A DNA stretch of 64,000 nucleotides from Rhizophagus irregularis (Eukaryota; Glomeromycota; Glomeromycetes; Glomerales; Glomeraceae): positions 496,001-560,000 of the forward strand of contig NC_089436.1 in NCBI RefSeq assembly GCF_026210795.1, given 5' to 3'. The position numbers were made by a program, and so were the translations under genes. Below the pieces are notes generated by a model. It had not been told where the DNA came from. It did not search any database and was given only the letters and a program-made list of their open reading frames with translations. Position 1 is the first letter of the stretch; every line of letters begins with the position of its first letter. Shown here piece after piece: positions 22,760 to 33,300 of the stretch.

Positions 22760-23570
22760 AGTGGGTATTTTGAAAATAAACTGTTTATGCTCATGTTCCG
22801 CTTTTTTAGTTGAAAATTATTTTTCTTTTTCTATGTTGGATTTTTCTTTGTTGGTTATGACATTTATAATGCTTCACGTTTCTTCTTTTTCGGTCGAAGA
22901 TAGTTCTTCTCTTACTCTATTAACTGATACACAAATTAATAAAGGTTAAATTGCAAAAAAAGCTTCACTTCTCCATAGTTATCTATTTCTCCAAAGCCTC
23001 TTCGTTCTTTTATGGTATCTCTAAGTAAGAATAATTATTTTAAACATAAATAAATCTCTTGATCATGTTCTATAATATCTTTTAATTCTTCTAATTCCAA
23101 TTTCATTACCGTTTTCATAGTTCATTAACATTGAGCAGCATGTCGCCATAGGCTTTATTTTCTAGACGGTTAATCAATTCTTTTTGATGCCTCTTGTAGC
23201 CTCACGCCTCTCAACTTTTTTTGATGCCAACAAGTTTCGGTCTTTTGGAGAATTTAAATCAAAATGATTAAATTAAAAAATAAGCAATATTAGAAAAAGC
23301 AATGAATATAATTACCGATCCTTCAGATCTTAATTTTTTCATCCGTACTAAATATTGTTATAGATCAAAGTATGAATCGCCAATACATTAATTCATTATC
23401 AATCTATAATAAATTTGTCAATACAAAGAAATCTGATTTTAATATTAGAACGTGTTATGAAAGTTTAAAATCGAAAGATAATATAAAAGTTTAATATACC
23501 TATTATAATGATGTTAGTTAACCACATTCCCACATTTTAGATGAAATACTTTCAATTCGGAACTTTTTGT
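22760..23570 (-). pseudogene. Coiled-coil gene remnant, copy B
   Basis: Paralogue of 9090-9600, in opposite orientation. Read on the minus strand: an intron-like stretch (gtaattatat... ending caaaag), then KDRNLLASKKVERREATRGI, in a shifted frame KELINRLENKAYGDMLLNVN, then MKLELEELKDIIEHDQEIYL, an intron, RDTIKERRGFGEIDNYGEVK, a further intron ending in ttaatag, and VREELSSTEKEET. The fragments form one plausible coiled-coil protein, but frameshifts and stops (for example after LLNVNEL) break it. Exon borders match copy A, which argues for duplication of genomic DNA rather than retroposition. Confidence 0.45.
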
Positions 23571-24305
23571 AAAAAAAATAAATTACACCTAAAAAACATC
23601 AAAAATTATTAAACATGAAAAAATAGTATAAAAAAAAAACAAGTTTTAAAAAAATTAATACCATTAACCTCTTGAATTGAAAATTAACTAAAAGTGCATG
23701 ATTGTCTGTTACAAATAAAGGAAAAAAATTATTGATGGAAAGCCCATTAAAAACTAGAAGTAACAATTATTTAAATTTATATGAAATTGTGAACCAGCTA
23801 AACGCCCAAATATTCCGGAAATTGTTTCAACTCTAAAATAATCATCTTTGGAGATGCGTACAATTATTGATCCACTCATCGAATTAAATTCAGACTAAAT
23901 ATTAATCGTTATTTAAATCTGTGGTAGTGATGGATTAAATATTAATAGTGATGTTTCAGTATCTTCAGATAAAGGAACCGTGAACTTAAAAAATAAATTA
24001 ATACCATCAAGTGATAAATTAATATAATAGCACGGTCTGAATTTAAATCAGATCTATTGACGAAAATTGAAAAGGAATTTTGGTTCACTATTTATAACTA
24101 AATTTATGTCACGTGACGTTTCACGTCTAATTATTTTTATCTTCGAGATTAAACTATAAATTATTAATTCTCACCCGCCCAATTCTAAAAAAAAAATTAA
24201 TAACTATTATAAATTATCTGTGAATTTATTATAAATGATAAAACAGTACTCAATTTTTTATACACCTCTTTTCTTTTATATATATGTTGTGCGTCAAATG
24301 CGATT

Positions 24306-24404
24306 TGCGTCAGATGACGCCGGCCTACATTATCAGCCCAATATTATAGTAATGCCTTAAGTGGTTGACCGGCATTACTAGGCCGATCTTCGGCATCTGA
24401 CGCA
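24306..24404. mobile_element. Small MITE with TGCGTCAGATG ends
   Basis: TGCGTCAGATG at the left and CATCTGACGCA at the right bound 99 bp. Inside the ends CCGGCCTA/TAGGCCG and GTAATGCC/GGCATTAC also pair. It is GC-rich relative to its surroundings and non-coding. Confidence 0.7.
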
Positions 24405-24479
24405 GAAAGTGATTATACTTATAAATCTTCTTGCAAATGAGGAACGTTGAGCAAAATCATAATATTAACTTCCATTCAC

Positions 24480-24587
24480 GGAAAATGTAAATAATTTGAT
24501 AAATTTCGTGATATAAGGTTATTAATTCTGCCTTTTACGGAAAAAAGATGGAATATAAAAAACGGGTCAACTTTTTTTACAGGGCAA
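24480..24587. mobile_element. ACCCTGTAAAAA-family MITE, partial copy
   Basis: It matches 45955-46113 in reverse: both share GATGGAATATAAAAAACGG-like text, TCAACTTTTTTTACAGGG at the end, and AATTTCGTGATATAAGGTTA inside. The left end is unclear, so this copy looks truncated. Confidence 0.55.
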
Positions 24588-26519
24588 AAGTTACAACTTA
24601 CTTGAAGATTACAATATTTGTTTAGATTATAATACGATCTATTTCCGTTTTATTACAACGAATATGGAACAATCAGTAAACTTATTCCAGAATCGCAGCT
24701 TATTTTTTAAATTTCTCGATATAAAATGGCTGACACCGTACTGCCTGTCAGTTATGATCCACGAATGAATTAGGTTGTGAGTTAAAACATTATGAAAAAC
24801 CATTAACAATCACGATATAGGCAAAAAATTTAGAATTACCTCATTTACCAAAATCAAAAAAAATTCTGATTTAACTTATTTAACTTGTAGTTGCTGGCTT
24901 GTATGCATATATCCTTCCTCCAAACAAAGTCTAATTTAACCGATTAGTAAGATGCTATAAAATAATGTAAAAATTACCGAACTCAATATTCGTTGACACT
25001 GAACTTTGATAAAAATTTTTCACTAAAAAAAATTTTTAGTTATTACCAGATGACCAACTATTGCCAATATCCGATATATTGTATTTTGCTACAAAAAAAA
25101 AATATGTTATCAAAATTTATTCAGTTTTAATCATCTTTTTCCATTAAATTATAATAAAAACTTTGCAAAGTTCAAGACAAAATTTAGCATTTCAATGAAA
25201 TAATAGACATGCTTGATAAATCCCGCCTTAAAATTTCGCGTTTATAAATTATCACTTATACACTCACTCACCTTTAATGTAATTATAAAACGTAATTTTA
25301 CAGTATCAAGAATCAAAATATGATTTCTCAAAAAATTAGAAGTTAATAAGTTACCCATATGTAATCGGATCCTTAAATCAAACTAAGGCGGTTCATCCGG
25401 TTTAAAAAAATCCGGTTTACAGCAAATTTCAGGGCACCTGGTCACAGCGCCAAAAGGTATTTGGTAAAACTCGGGAAAGCATAGAATAAGGCAAAAACTA
25501 GATTATTAGATTCGGAACACTGATCTGAGTGTCTGAGTGCAGTGATGTACTACTACTGTACAGTGGTTTATATTTTATTCCGAGTTTCTCTTGGCATGAT
25601 GTAAATTTGAATTTATTACTGTAATCAGGCCTTTTATTTTAACCGGATATAAAATTTGAATTTAATAAATTCGGGGTAGCATTTAATCGATATTGGGATT
25701 CTATACCTGGTTGAGTTCATTTGTTAAATATAGCCTGTATCCAACTGAATTTATCTAGAATCCTTTAATAATAAAGCAAAAAATTCTTTTATTAAAAAAT
25801 TCAGAGCATTTAATACAAGCCAATCAAATTAACTCATTAGACACGCCACGAAAATTGACATGTAAATCACAAATGTATTAATTCAAATTAAAGTCCGATT
25901 TTATAAATGAACCAATCAAATCTAGATCCAAATTTCGAATACAAATTCAGTTAAAAAAGTTGAAATATTTTTGAAACTTTTCACTGAAATTCCTAGTTCG
26001 AAATCCAAATTTCATTTTGAATTTTCAATCCGGTTAAAAATATAGATCAAAATATCCAATGTGAAATTTTTTTCAAATATTCTGAAAGACGAAATCAATT
26101 TCGTCCAATCCATTAAAGCGAAGGCTATCTAACAAAAATTTCGGCCAAAATAAATAATTTTCTAATTCCGGCCAAAATTAACTATAATTCTGGCCATGGT
26201 TTCTGGGTTGTGACTTGTGAGCGCCCTAACAAAGTTATTTTAAATATTTTTTTTTTTAAAAAAAAAAAAATTCTGAATTGTATCAAGTAATTTATTAGAT
26301 GATATAACATCATTTGCATTATTATATAGAATAATTAAATCATATACCTTAAATATTTATATTCTGAAAAAACTTTTGATATTTTCGGGTTTTTCCAGAA
26401 CAAATTGTGAGAAGAACGAAACTAGATGTCCAAATAATTAGAAAAGTTACTTGACCTCAAATTAGAAGACTTAGAAATGAAATGTTTATTTTCGCTGGAG
26501 CTGCAAATTAAGAAAAACC
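24588..26519. other. Gene-free AT-rich interval
   Basis: No exon or clear element. Paired words CCGGTTTAAAAAAATCCGG near 25397-25415 suggest another foldback relic. Confidence 0.4.
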
Positions 26520-26990
26520 GGCCGAGTTAAACAAAGATCAAACAGGACCCCGGATAATTATAATTGAGGTCATATCTTACTATGTTTTAAACTTTATTTT
26601 TCTTTTAACATGTAATTTTATTAAGTTAATATTATTTTTTACCATAGAAAAAAATGTTTCTTTTGAAGAGAAGAATCTTTTGATACCAAAATCTTGTAAA
26701 TCTACTGATTAGAATTTGAGATAAGTATCGTTACACAGGCAAAATTTGGCAAAAAAATATACGCTTTTTCACTATCGGTATACATAGAAATATACAAAAA
26801 AATAAAAATCACTATTATTAAATATTACTTTTTAAGTAACAAAATTATAGATAATAGGAGGGCAATTATTATTACAAAGTTTTGTATCTATAGCTTTAAA
26901 AGTAAGTTCAGGATGACAAGGGTAAATTTTTAGCATAGAAGATATGACCTTAATTATAATTGTCCGGGGTCCTGATCAAACTCGACTGTT
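26520..26990. mobile_element. Foldback element with about 60-bp arms
   Basis: The left arm (26520-26586) contains GACCCCGGATAATTATAATT and GAGGTCATATCTTA; the right arm (26932-26990) is the reverse complement with few changes. The spacer is about 345 bp with no coding sequence. Confidence 0.65.
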
Positions 26991-26991
26991 A

Positions 26992-27265
26992 CAGCAAAAT
27001 TCGAAATATAGTGAACACTTGAAAATTTTTATTGTCGGTACTGGCTAGTCGGGTTATTCACGTAACATATATATATATATGATGGCGTAATATAAAGTAT
27101 AATAAAGTATAATTGTATATACTATATAATGTAATTATGTTAAATTTAATTAAGGTATGCCCGTGTTATTTTCTTTTCTAATAACCAACTAGCCGAGTAA
27201 CCCCGAGTACCCGACAATCCCGACAATAAAAATTTCAAGTGTCCACTATATTTCGAATTTTGCTG
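26992..27265. mobile_element. Second foldback element, directly abutting the first
   Basis: The left end CAGCAAAATTCGAAATATAG continues with an ACACTTGAAAA/TTTTTATTGTCGG block; the right arm ends CTATATTTCGAATTTTGCTG. The arms match over at least 45 nt. Inside, CTAGTCGGGTTATT/ccgagtaac words also pair. Confidence 0.7.
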
Positions 27266-27792
27266 TTTTGAATTTTTTATATATTTTCAAATAAAATTAT
27301 CTTATTGGTTAATTCTTGATTAATTATTAATAACTTACCTAATTTATACATTTCTTGCTTATAATTTTTTTAAATCAAATTTATTGGATAAATTATACAG
27401 TAAATCGACTTGATCTTCCATCTTGAATCGGCGGTTTAATTAAACCGTGAATCAAAAATGGTACCACGGTTAAATTGTTTCAACCTCACCTGAAATGAAT
27501 AATAATAATAAAAGAAATTATATACAGTATGTCCTTATATTGGAATATAAAACTAATTTTAAATAGAGATTTGTAAATCATAGTTTCAGTTAAACTAACG
27601 AATAACTTTTGATTTCGTGAATTCTAGAATTTCCATAGTTTCAGAAATTATAGTTTCAGAATGATAAAAATAAGTTTGATTAGCGAATTTCGGGTATATC
27701 ATTTAACTATTAAAGAAATAATAAATAACTTTGATTTGAATATCACAGTTTTAGTTCTATTAAAAAAATACATAAAAATTAAATCAGTTTTA

Positions 27793-27872
27793 ACACTATT
27801 TTAGTACTATTCTAGCGCCATTCTAGCGTTATTCTAGCGTTAATCTAACGCTAATCTAGTACTAATCTAGTA
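27793..27872. repeat. 11-bp tandem repeat, about seven units
   Basis: Units such as TACTATTCTAG, CGCCATTCTAG, CGTTATTCTAG, CGTTAATCTAA, CGCTAATCTAG and TACTAATCTAG follow each other without gaps. The change from ATTCTAG to AATCTAG midway shows orderly drift. Confidence 0.85.
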
Positions 27873-29315
27873 TCTGCGGTATTTCTTTCTTGGTTTATTA
27901 AAACACACAATTGTAATTATGTACAATGAACATCAGGTATTATCAAATTTATGCATAATAAGCCTCGTACCATGGAACATGAAATGTACCAATCATAATG
28001 AAATAATCACATAAATATATAAATAACATTAGTCTAATTTGAGAAAACAAAAAGAGAAAATTTTTTTTTTAAAAAAAATAAAATTTGGAAACGAAAATCT
28101 TTTTCTGTAAAACAGAAGAAAAATTCATTTATTGCATTATTTGATGGTCATGGTATTATAAATTTTAAAGCGGATTGATGTCATAGTTTTTTTTTTCTCA
28201 AGTATAAAAAATAACGCAGATTTATTTTGCATTTTGGATTATAAATTTTTTTTTTTGAAATCTAAGAAGAAAAAAAAATTTAAAATTCTAAAGAATTTGG
28301 ATGTAAAAAAAGATTACGAAATCGGAATTTTAATTTAATTTTTTAAAGCATATTTACGTATCAAAGAAACCCCACTGCATAAAAAATTAAACTTTGCTCA
28401 ATTGTTTATAAGTCCGATATAACCTGCTTTCTGCCGAAAAAAAAAAGGGTTCTTACTTTAATTGTAATTCAGCCAATTATTATTCAGCCAAGAAAAAAAA
28501 TCATTTTTCAAGGTAGAATTTCCCTTGCATCAAAAAAAAAATAAGCCTTATCAAATTATTCAGAAACCAATCATTCTAATAAGAAAAAGGATTTTTAGTT
28601 TCACAAAAACGGAGGGATATTATGTTATGAACAGTATATGATGATGAAATGTAATATATATTTAATTTATTTATTTTCCATATTAAGTTTGGTACTCTTT
28701 GTATTCACAGATAAACGTATTATTCTCCTGTAACACAACAAACAATATACGCGTCCCAAAGTTTACAATTGACAAGTTTGTTTCTGTTCGCGCAATAATA
28801 ATTTTCTACGATTGGTCTCATTATTTATTATATATAAACAACTTATTTTCTTAATTTTATTCTCACCTTTTAATTATTTTTTTTTTAAAAAAAAAGAAAA
28901 AAGAAAAAAATATATTTTTTTTCTTTGATTGCACCCTTTGCATCCTTGCATCTAAGAAATCTCCTTTTTACGACTCTTTTTTCCTAAGAAAATATATTCC
29001 ATCAATAAAAAAAAAAATATTTTATACTTTCTTTTTTTAGTATACTTGAAGTATCAAAAATTTAACGATCCAAGAAATTTTTCACAAGGTAAGCGGATCG
29101 TATTTTATAACCTTAAATTCCTTAAATCATAGAAAATTTCTTTAAGAATTTCTTTCTCTAATTTTAGATAAAACCCTATAAAACCCTAGCTTCTTAAGAA
29201 ATTAATGCTTTTTCAAATTTTTATTCAAATTTTTATTCAAATTTTTTACTTAATAAATCTTACCATATTTTACCGAATCTTACCATATTTTACAATTCTT
29301 TTACCCAAACTTGCA
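27873..29315. other. Intergenic and probable 5' region of the Cys-rich gene
   Basis: No exon seen. Long T runs followed by A runs (28870-28930, 29000-29015) are present. Just before the chosen start, CAAATTTTTATT is repeated three times (29214-29245); translated it would add a Phe/Ile-rich leader, which I consider untranslated. Confidence 0.4.
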
Positions 29316-30178
29316 ATGAATAACACTACTTCTACTTCTATTGTTGTCGAATCTCCAATTTTGACTAGACGTCGCAAAATTTTTGGTACTTGTAAAGGAT
29401 GTAATCAACCAAATACTAATTTTAACGAATGTGATTATTGTATCAAATGGTTAAAGGAACAAGAATCAACCCTTAAATCAATTATTATCCAACGTAAATC
29501 TTTAATTTATAATCAAAGCTGTTATAATTGTAATCAACCAAATCATCTGCATTATAAGATTGCAGCATGTAATAATTGCGGCTTTCCTGAATACAATGTA
29601 CAAGATTTACGTAGTGTAGCTGTTGAAGATATTTATGATGATGAAGATTATGATCATGATGATGATGATGAGAATGAATTTACTGGAATAAAAATTTCTG
29701 ATCTATCATGTTCTAAATGTGATCATCCTATGACAAGTTGGTTAAAATGTCCTGATTATAATGAAATTATTGATATGATCTGTTTTGAATTAAATGAAAT
29801 GAATTTTGATGACCCTGATTATCAAAAATTATGGGAAGCTAAAGAGGTATTTATAAGATGCAAAGATATGATTTGTATTGTATAAATGTAATTTATATTA
29901 TGGCAACCTTTTATTTATTTTCATTTTATTTTTAGAACTATGAAGAATTGCTTCAACAAGAACAAGATGATGACCAATGGGTAACTGAAGATGAAGTTAA
30001 TCAAGATTATGATGATTATGACAATGAAGAAGAATACGAACAATATGATGAAATCATCGAACCAAGAACCGTATTATCCATACTTGGTTTACAAAAGCAA
30101 TATCAAAATTATTTTCATCCTTCAAGTTTGCAGGATCAAACAAAATGTTTATCTTTATGTCTAAAGATCAAGGTTTAA
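29316..30178 (+). CDS. Cys-rich zinc-binding-like protein with acidic tail
   Basis: Two exons, 29316-29846 and 29936-30178, phase 0, giving 257 residues (MNNTTSTSIV...). Cysteine pairs: C26/C29 with C39/C42, C69/C72 with C85/C88, C132/C135 with C145. The first two are full C-x2-C...C-x2-C units, and CKGCNQPNTNF and CYNCNQPN resemble the N-terminal module of the kinases in this window and their relatives. Acid-rich stretches (DDEDYDHDDDDENE, then a Tyr/Asp/Glu-rich second exon) flank the third pair. There is no kinase domain, so it looks like a stand-alone version of the module, perhaps an adaptor or regulator; function unknown. An in-frame ATG at 29205 would add a hydrophobic 37-residue leader, but that sequence is a repeat-derived T-rich tract; I prefer 29316. 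The stop at 30176 assumes no further exon. Confidence 0.7.
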
Positions 30179-30185
30179 AAAAAAT

Positions 30186-30320
30186 TACATACAATTATTA
30201 CATGCAACTATTACATGCCACTATTACATGCAATTATTACATGCAACTTATTACATGCAACTATTACATACCACTATTACATGCAAATATTACATGCAAT
30301 TATTACAATTATTACATGCG
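30186..30320. repeat. 12-bp tandem repeat (ATTACATGCAAC type)
   Basis: About ten imperfect copies of TTACATGCAACTA, varying to CCACTA, CAATTA and CAAATA, begin eight bases after the stop codon of the Cys-rich gene, so they probably lie in its 3' UTR. Confidence 0.85.
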
Positions 30321-30529
30321 TTAATAAGGGTACTTTTATATTTTTTGGAGGGAATAAATTTCATGCAATAATAAGGGTACTTATTGGGATAATCTTATAA
30401 TCGGTTACTCTATATATATTTTTTTATTATTTTTGTTATTTCCATTTTGTATTTTGATTTTTCTTCTTATTTTATTATAACGTACATCAACAAATTATAA
30501 AAAAAATATAAATATTTTAAAAATGAATT

Positions 30530-32625
30530 GCCGCGTGTGTGATTATTAGTGAAATACTCGTGTCTATTATTTGATTGGTATTCGACGAGTTCTCGGTAAC
30601 TCGCCTCCATGTGACCACATCCAACGAGTGGAGTATCGAAATACTTAAAATTGAATCATGTCTATATCTGATTATGTGACTACATTCGAGCAGTGAAATA
30701 CTTAAAATTGAATTATGTCTATGTCTGATTATTTCACGACCACATTTGACGAGTGAAACAGTGAATACTTAAAATTGAATTGTTTCGCTATCTAATTATT
30801 TCTTGGTGACTCGTGACCGCATTCGACGATTGGAGTAGTGAAATACTTAAAATTGAATTATTTGTATATTTATTACGTCTAGGTGACGCAGTGAAATAAA
30901 TAAACATGTTAATAAGTAATGATAAGGATTCCATTAAAAAAAAAAAGAGATTATCATACTTTTCGAAGACTTTTTTTAATTAGAAAACTCTAAACCAAAA
31001 ATACCACTTGAAAATGAAAATCATTTCAAATACCTGATTTATATTCGAATTGGAATGGAGAAGCTAAGATCATGGTCATAAGAATGAAAAAATTGTTTAG
31101 ACGTAGAAATAAATTAATAAATAAAATATTTAAAATAAATAAAGAACTAAAGAATAAACATCTTACCTGCTCAAACCTTCTGATACTATTATTACATTAA
31201 TATGATAATGTTAAAATTTTATTTGATAAAATAAAAAGTATTATTTTCGGATTACGCAATCAAAAGAAATCGAAACAGAACCCACAGAAATAGGAAGGAA
31301 AAAAATCAAAAAAAAAGAAAAAAAAATTATACATATATATTATACATATACATAAAATTGAATTATTTCTATATCTGATTATTTCGTGACGAGTGGAGCA
31401 GCAGTGAATACTTAAAATTGAATTATGTCTATTTCTCGGTAACATCGTGACCACATTCGACGAGTTCAACAGTGAAATATTTAAAATTGAATCATTTTAT
31501 ATCTATTACGCCTCGGTGACAAAATTGGATCGTGATTATGTCTTGGCGACGAGTGGAGTAGTGAAATACTTAAAATTGAATTATGTCTAATGTCTATTAT
31601 TTGATTGTCTCGGCGATGAGTGGAGCAGTGAATACTTGAATTGTTTCTATATCTATTACGAGTGGAGCAGTGAAATACATAAAATTGAATTATGTCTATA
31701 TCTGATTATTTCGCGGTGACTCGTGACCACAATCGACGAGTGGAGCAATGAAATACTTAAAATTGAATCATTGTCTAATGTCTATTATTTTGATTGTCTC
31801 GGCGATGGGTATATTTAAATTGAATTTTTTCTATATCTATTACGTCTCGGAGCAGCGAAGTACATAAAAATTGTATTATTTCTATATCTAATTATTTCGT
31901 GATCACATTCGACGAGAAGCACTTAAAATTGAATTGTTTCTATATCTATTACGTCTCGGTGACAAGTGGAGTAGTGAAATACATAAATTGAATTATTTCT
32001 ATATCTAATTATTTTTTGGTGACTCGTGACCACATTCGACGAGAAGTACTTAAAATTGAATTGGTTCTATATCTATTACGTCTCGGTGACGAGTGGAGCT
32101 GTGAATACTTGAATTGTTTCTATATCTATTACGAGTGGAGTAGTGAAATACATAAAATTGAATTATTTTTATATCTAATTATTTCTTGGTGACTCGTGAC
32201 CACATTTGACGAGTTACAACAGTGAAATATTTAAAACTAATTGAATCATTTCTATATCTATTACGCCTCGGTAACCATGTCTATACCTTATTATGCCTCG
32301 TGTGACGAATGAAACAGTGAAATACATAAAATTGAATCATGTCTAATGTCTATTATTTTGATTCTCGACGATGAGTGGAGCAGGGAATACTTAATTTGAA
32401 TTCTATTATGTCTCGGTGACGAGTAGGCAGTGAAATACATAAAATTGAATTATGGTATGACGAATGAAGTAGTGAAATACATAAAATTGAATTACGTCTA
32501 TATCTAATTATTTCTCGGTGACTCGTGACCACCATTCGGCGTGAACTCGTCTCCATGTGGGCAAGACTTGAAATTGAATCATGTCTATATTTTCCATGAG
32601 ACATTGTTTTGTACCACCATTCGAT
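30530..32625. repeat. Degenerate satellite-like array, about 2 kb
   Basis: More than 20 irregular units are built from the same words in the same order: GTGAAATACTTAAAATTGAA, TTATGTCTATATCTGATTAT, TTC(T/G)CGGTGACTCGTGACC, ACATTCGACGAGTGGAGCAG. Units vary from about 50 to 110 bp through loss of blocks. It is interrupted at about 30905-31350 by unrelated AT-rich sequence and an exact run TATACATATATATTATACAT. ORFs inside are chance. Confidence 0.85.
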
Positions 32626-32639
32626 AAACACGTTCGATG

Positions 32640-32790
32640 AGCTTATCTACGACCACACATGAACACATATTTGACGACCTTACCTTACTTATGACCACAC
32701 ATGAACATTTTTACCTTACTTATGAACACACATTTGACGACCTACACATTTTTTATGACCATACATTTCACATGAAAAAACTAATTCTTT
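32640..32790. repeat. Short tandem repeat related to the satellite
   Basis: Three degenerate copies of TATGACCACACATGAACA and ATTTGACGACCT words follow the satellite directly. They share ACCACAC/TTTGACGA with it, so this may be the far edge of the same array. Confidence 0.6.
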
Positions 32791-33169
32791 TCTACACCAA
32801 TCAAAATAAAAATTCAGGAACTAAATTTATTATGAAAATCTAAAAAGATTTTATATAATTGCATAATCTTGGCAAAGCAAGATTATTATTAGTGCCAAAA
32901 AAAATAAATGAAAATCTATTAAAAGACTAATGTATAATGCCAATTATAAGAAGATGAACTAAACTCATTTTTACATAACTAATATTTATTTTCGGATTAA
33001 TATACATTTTTCTTTTTTTTTAAAAAAAATTAATTTATTTATTATGCAAGAATTTAGGTACATAATTTAAAAAAAAATCATTCCCAATTTTACAACAATG
33101 TGATTTTTTTTTTAAAAAAAAACGAGGTATGAAAAGAAGAGTTTGAAGGATTTTTTATATGAACTAATA

Positions 33170-33300
33170 AAATTTTATACTAGTCTAGAATTTTTATACT
33201 AATCCAGAATTTTATATTAATCTAGAATTTTATATTAGTCTAAAATTTTTATATTACTATAATTTTTATACTACTATAAAATTTATACTACTATAAAAAA
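33170..33300. repeat. Tandem repeat of about 18-20 bp
   Basis: Units such as TTTTATACTAGTCTAGAA, TTTTATACTAATCCAGAA, TTTATATTAATCTAGAA and TTTATATTAGTCTAAAA, decaying to TTATACTACTATAAAA. Confidence 0.8.

Noticed and set aside
31260-32631. ORFs inside the 2-kb satellite
   Set aside because: They are translations of the repeat units (recurring RHNSIL/ISLLH words) and change with block order.
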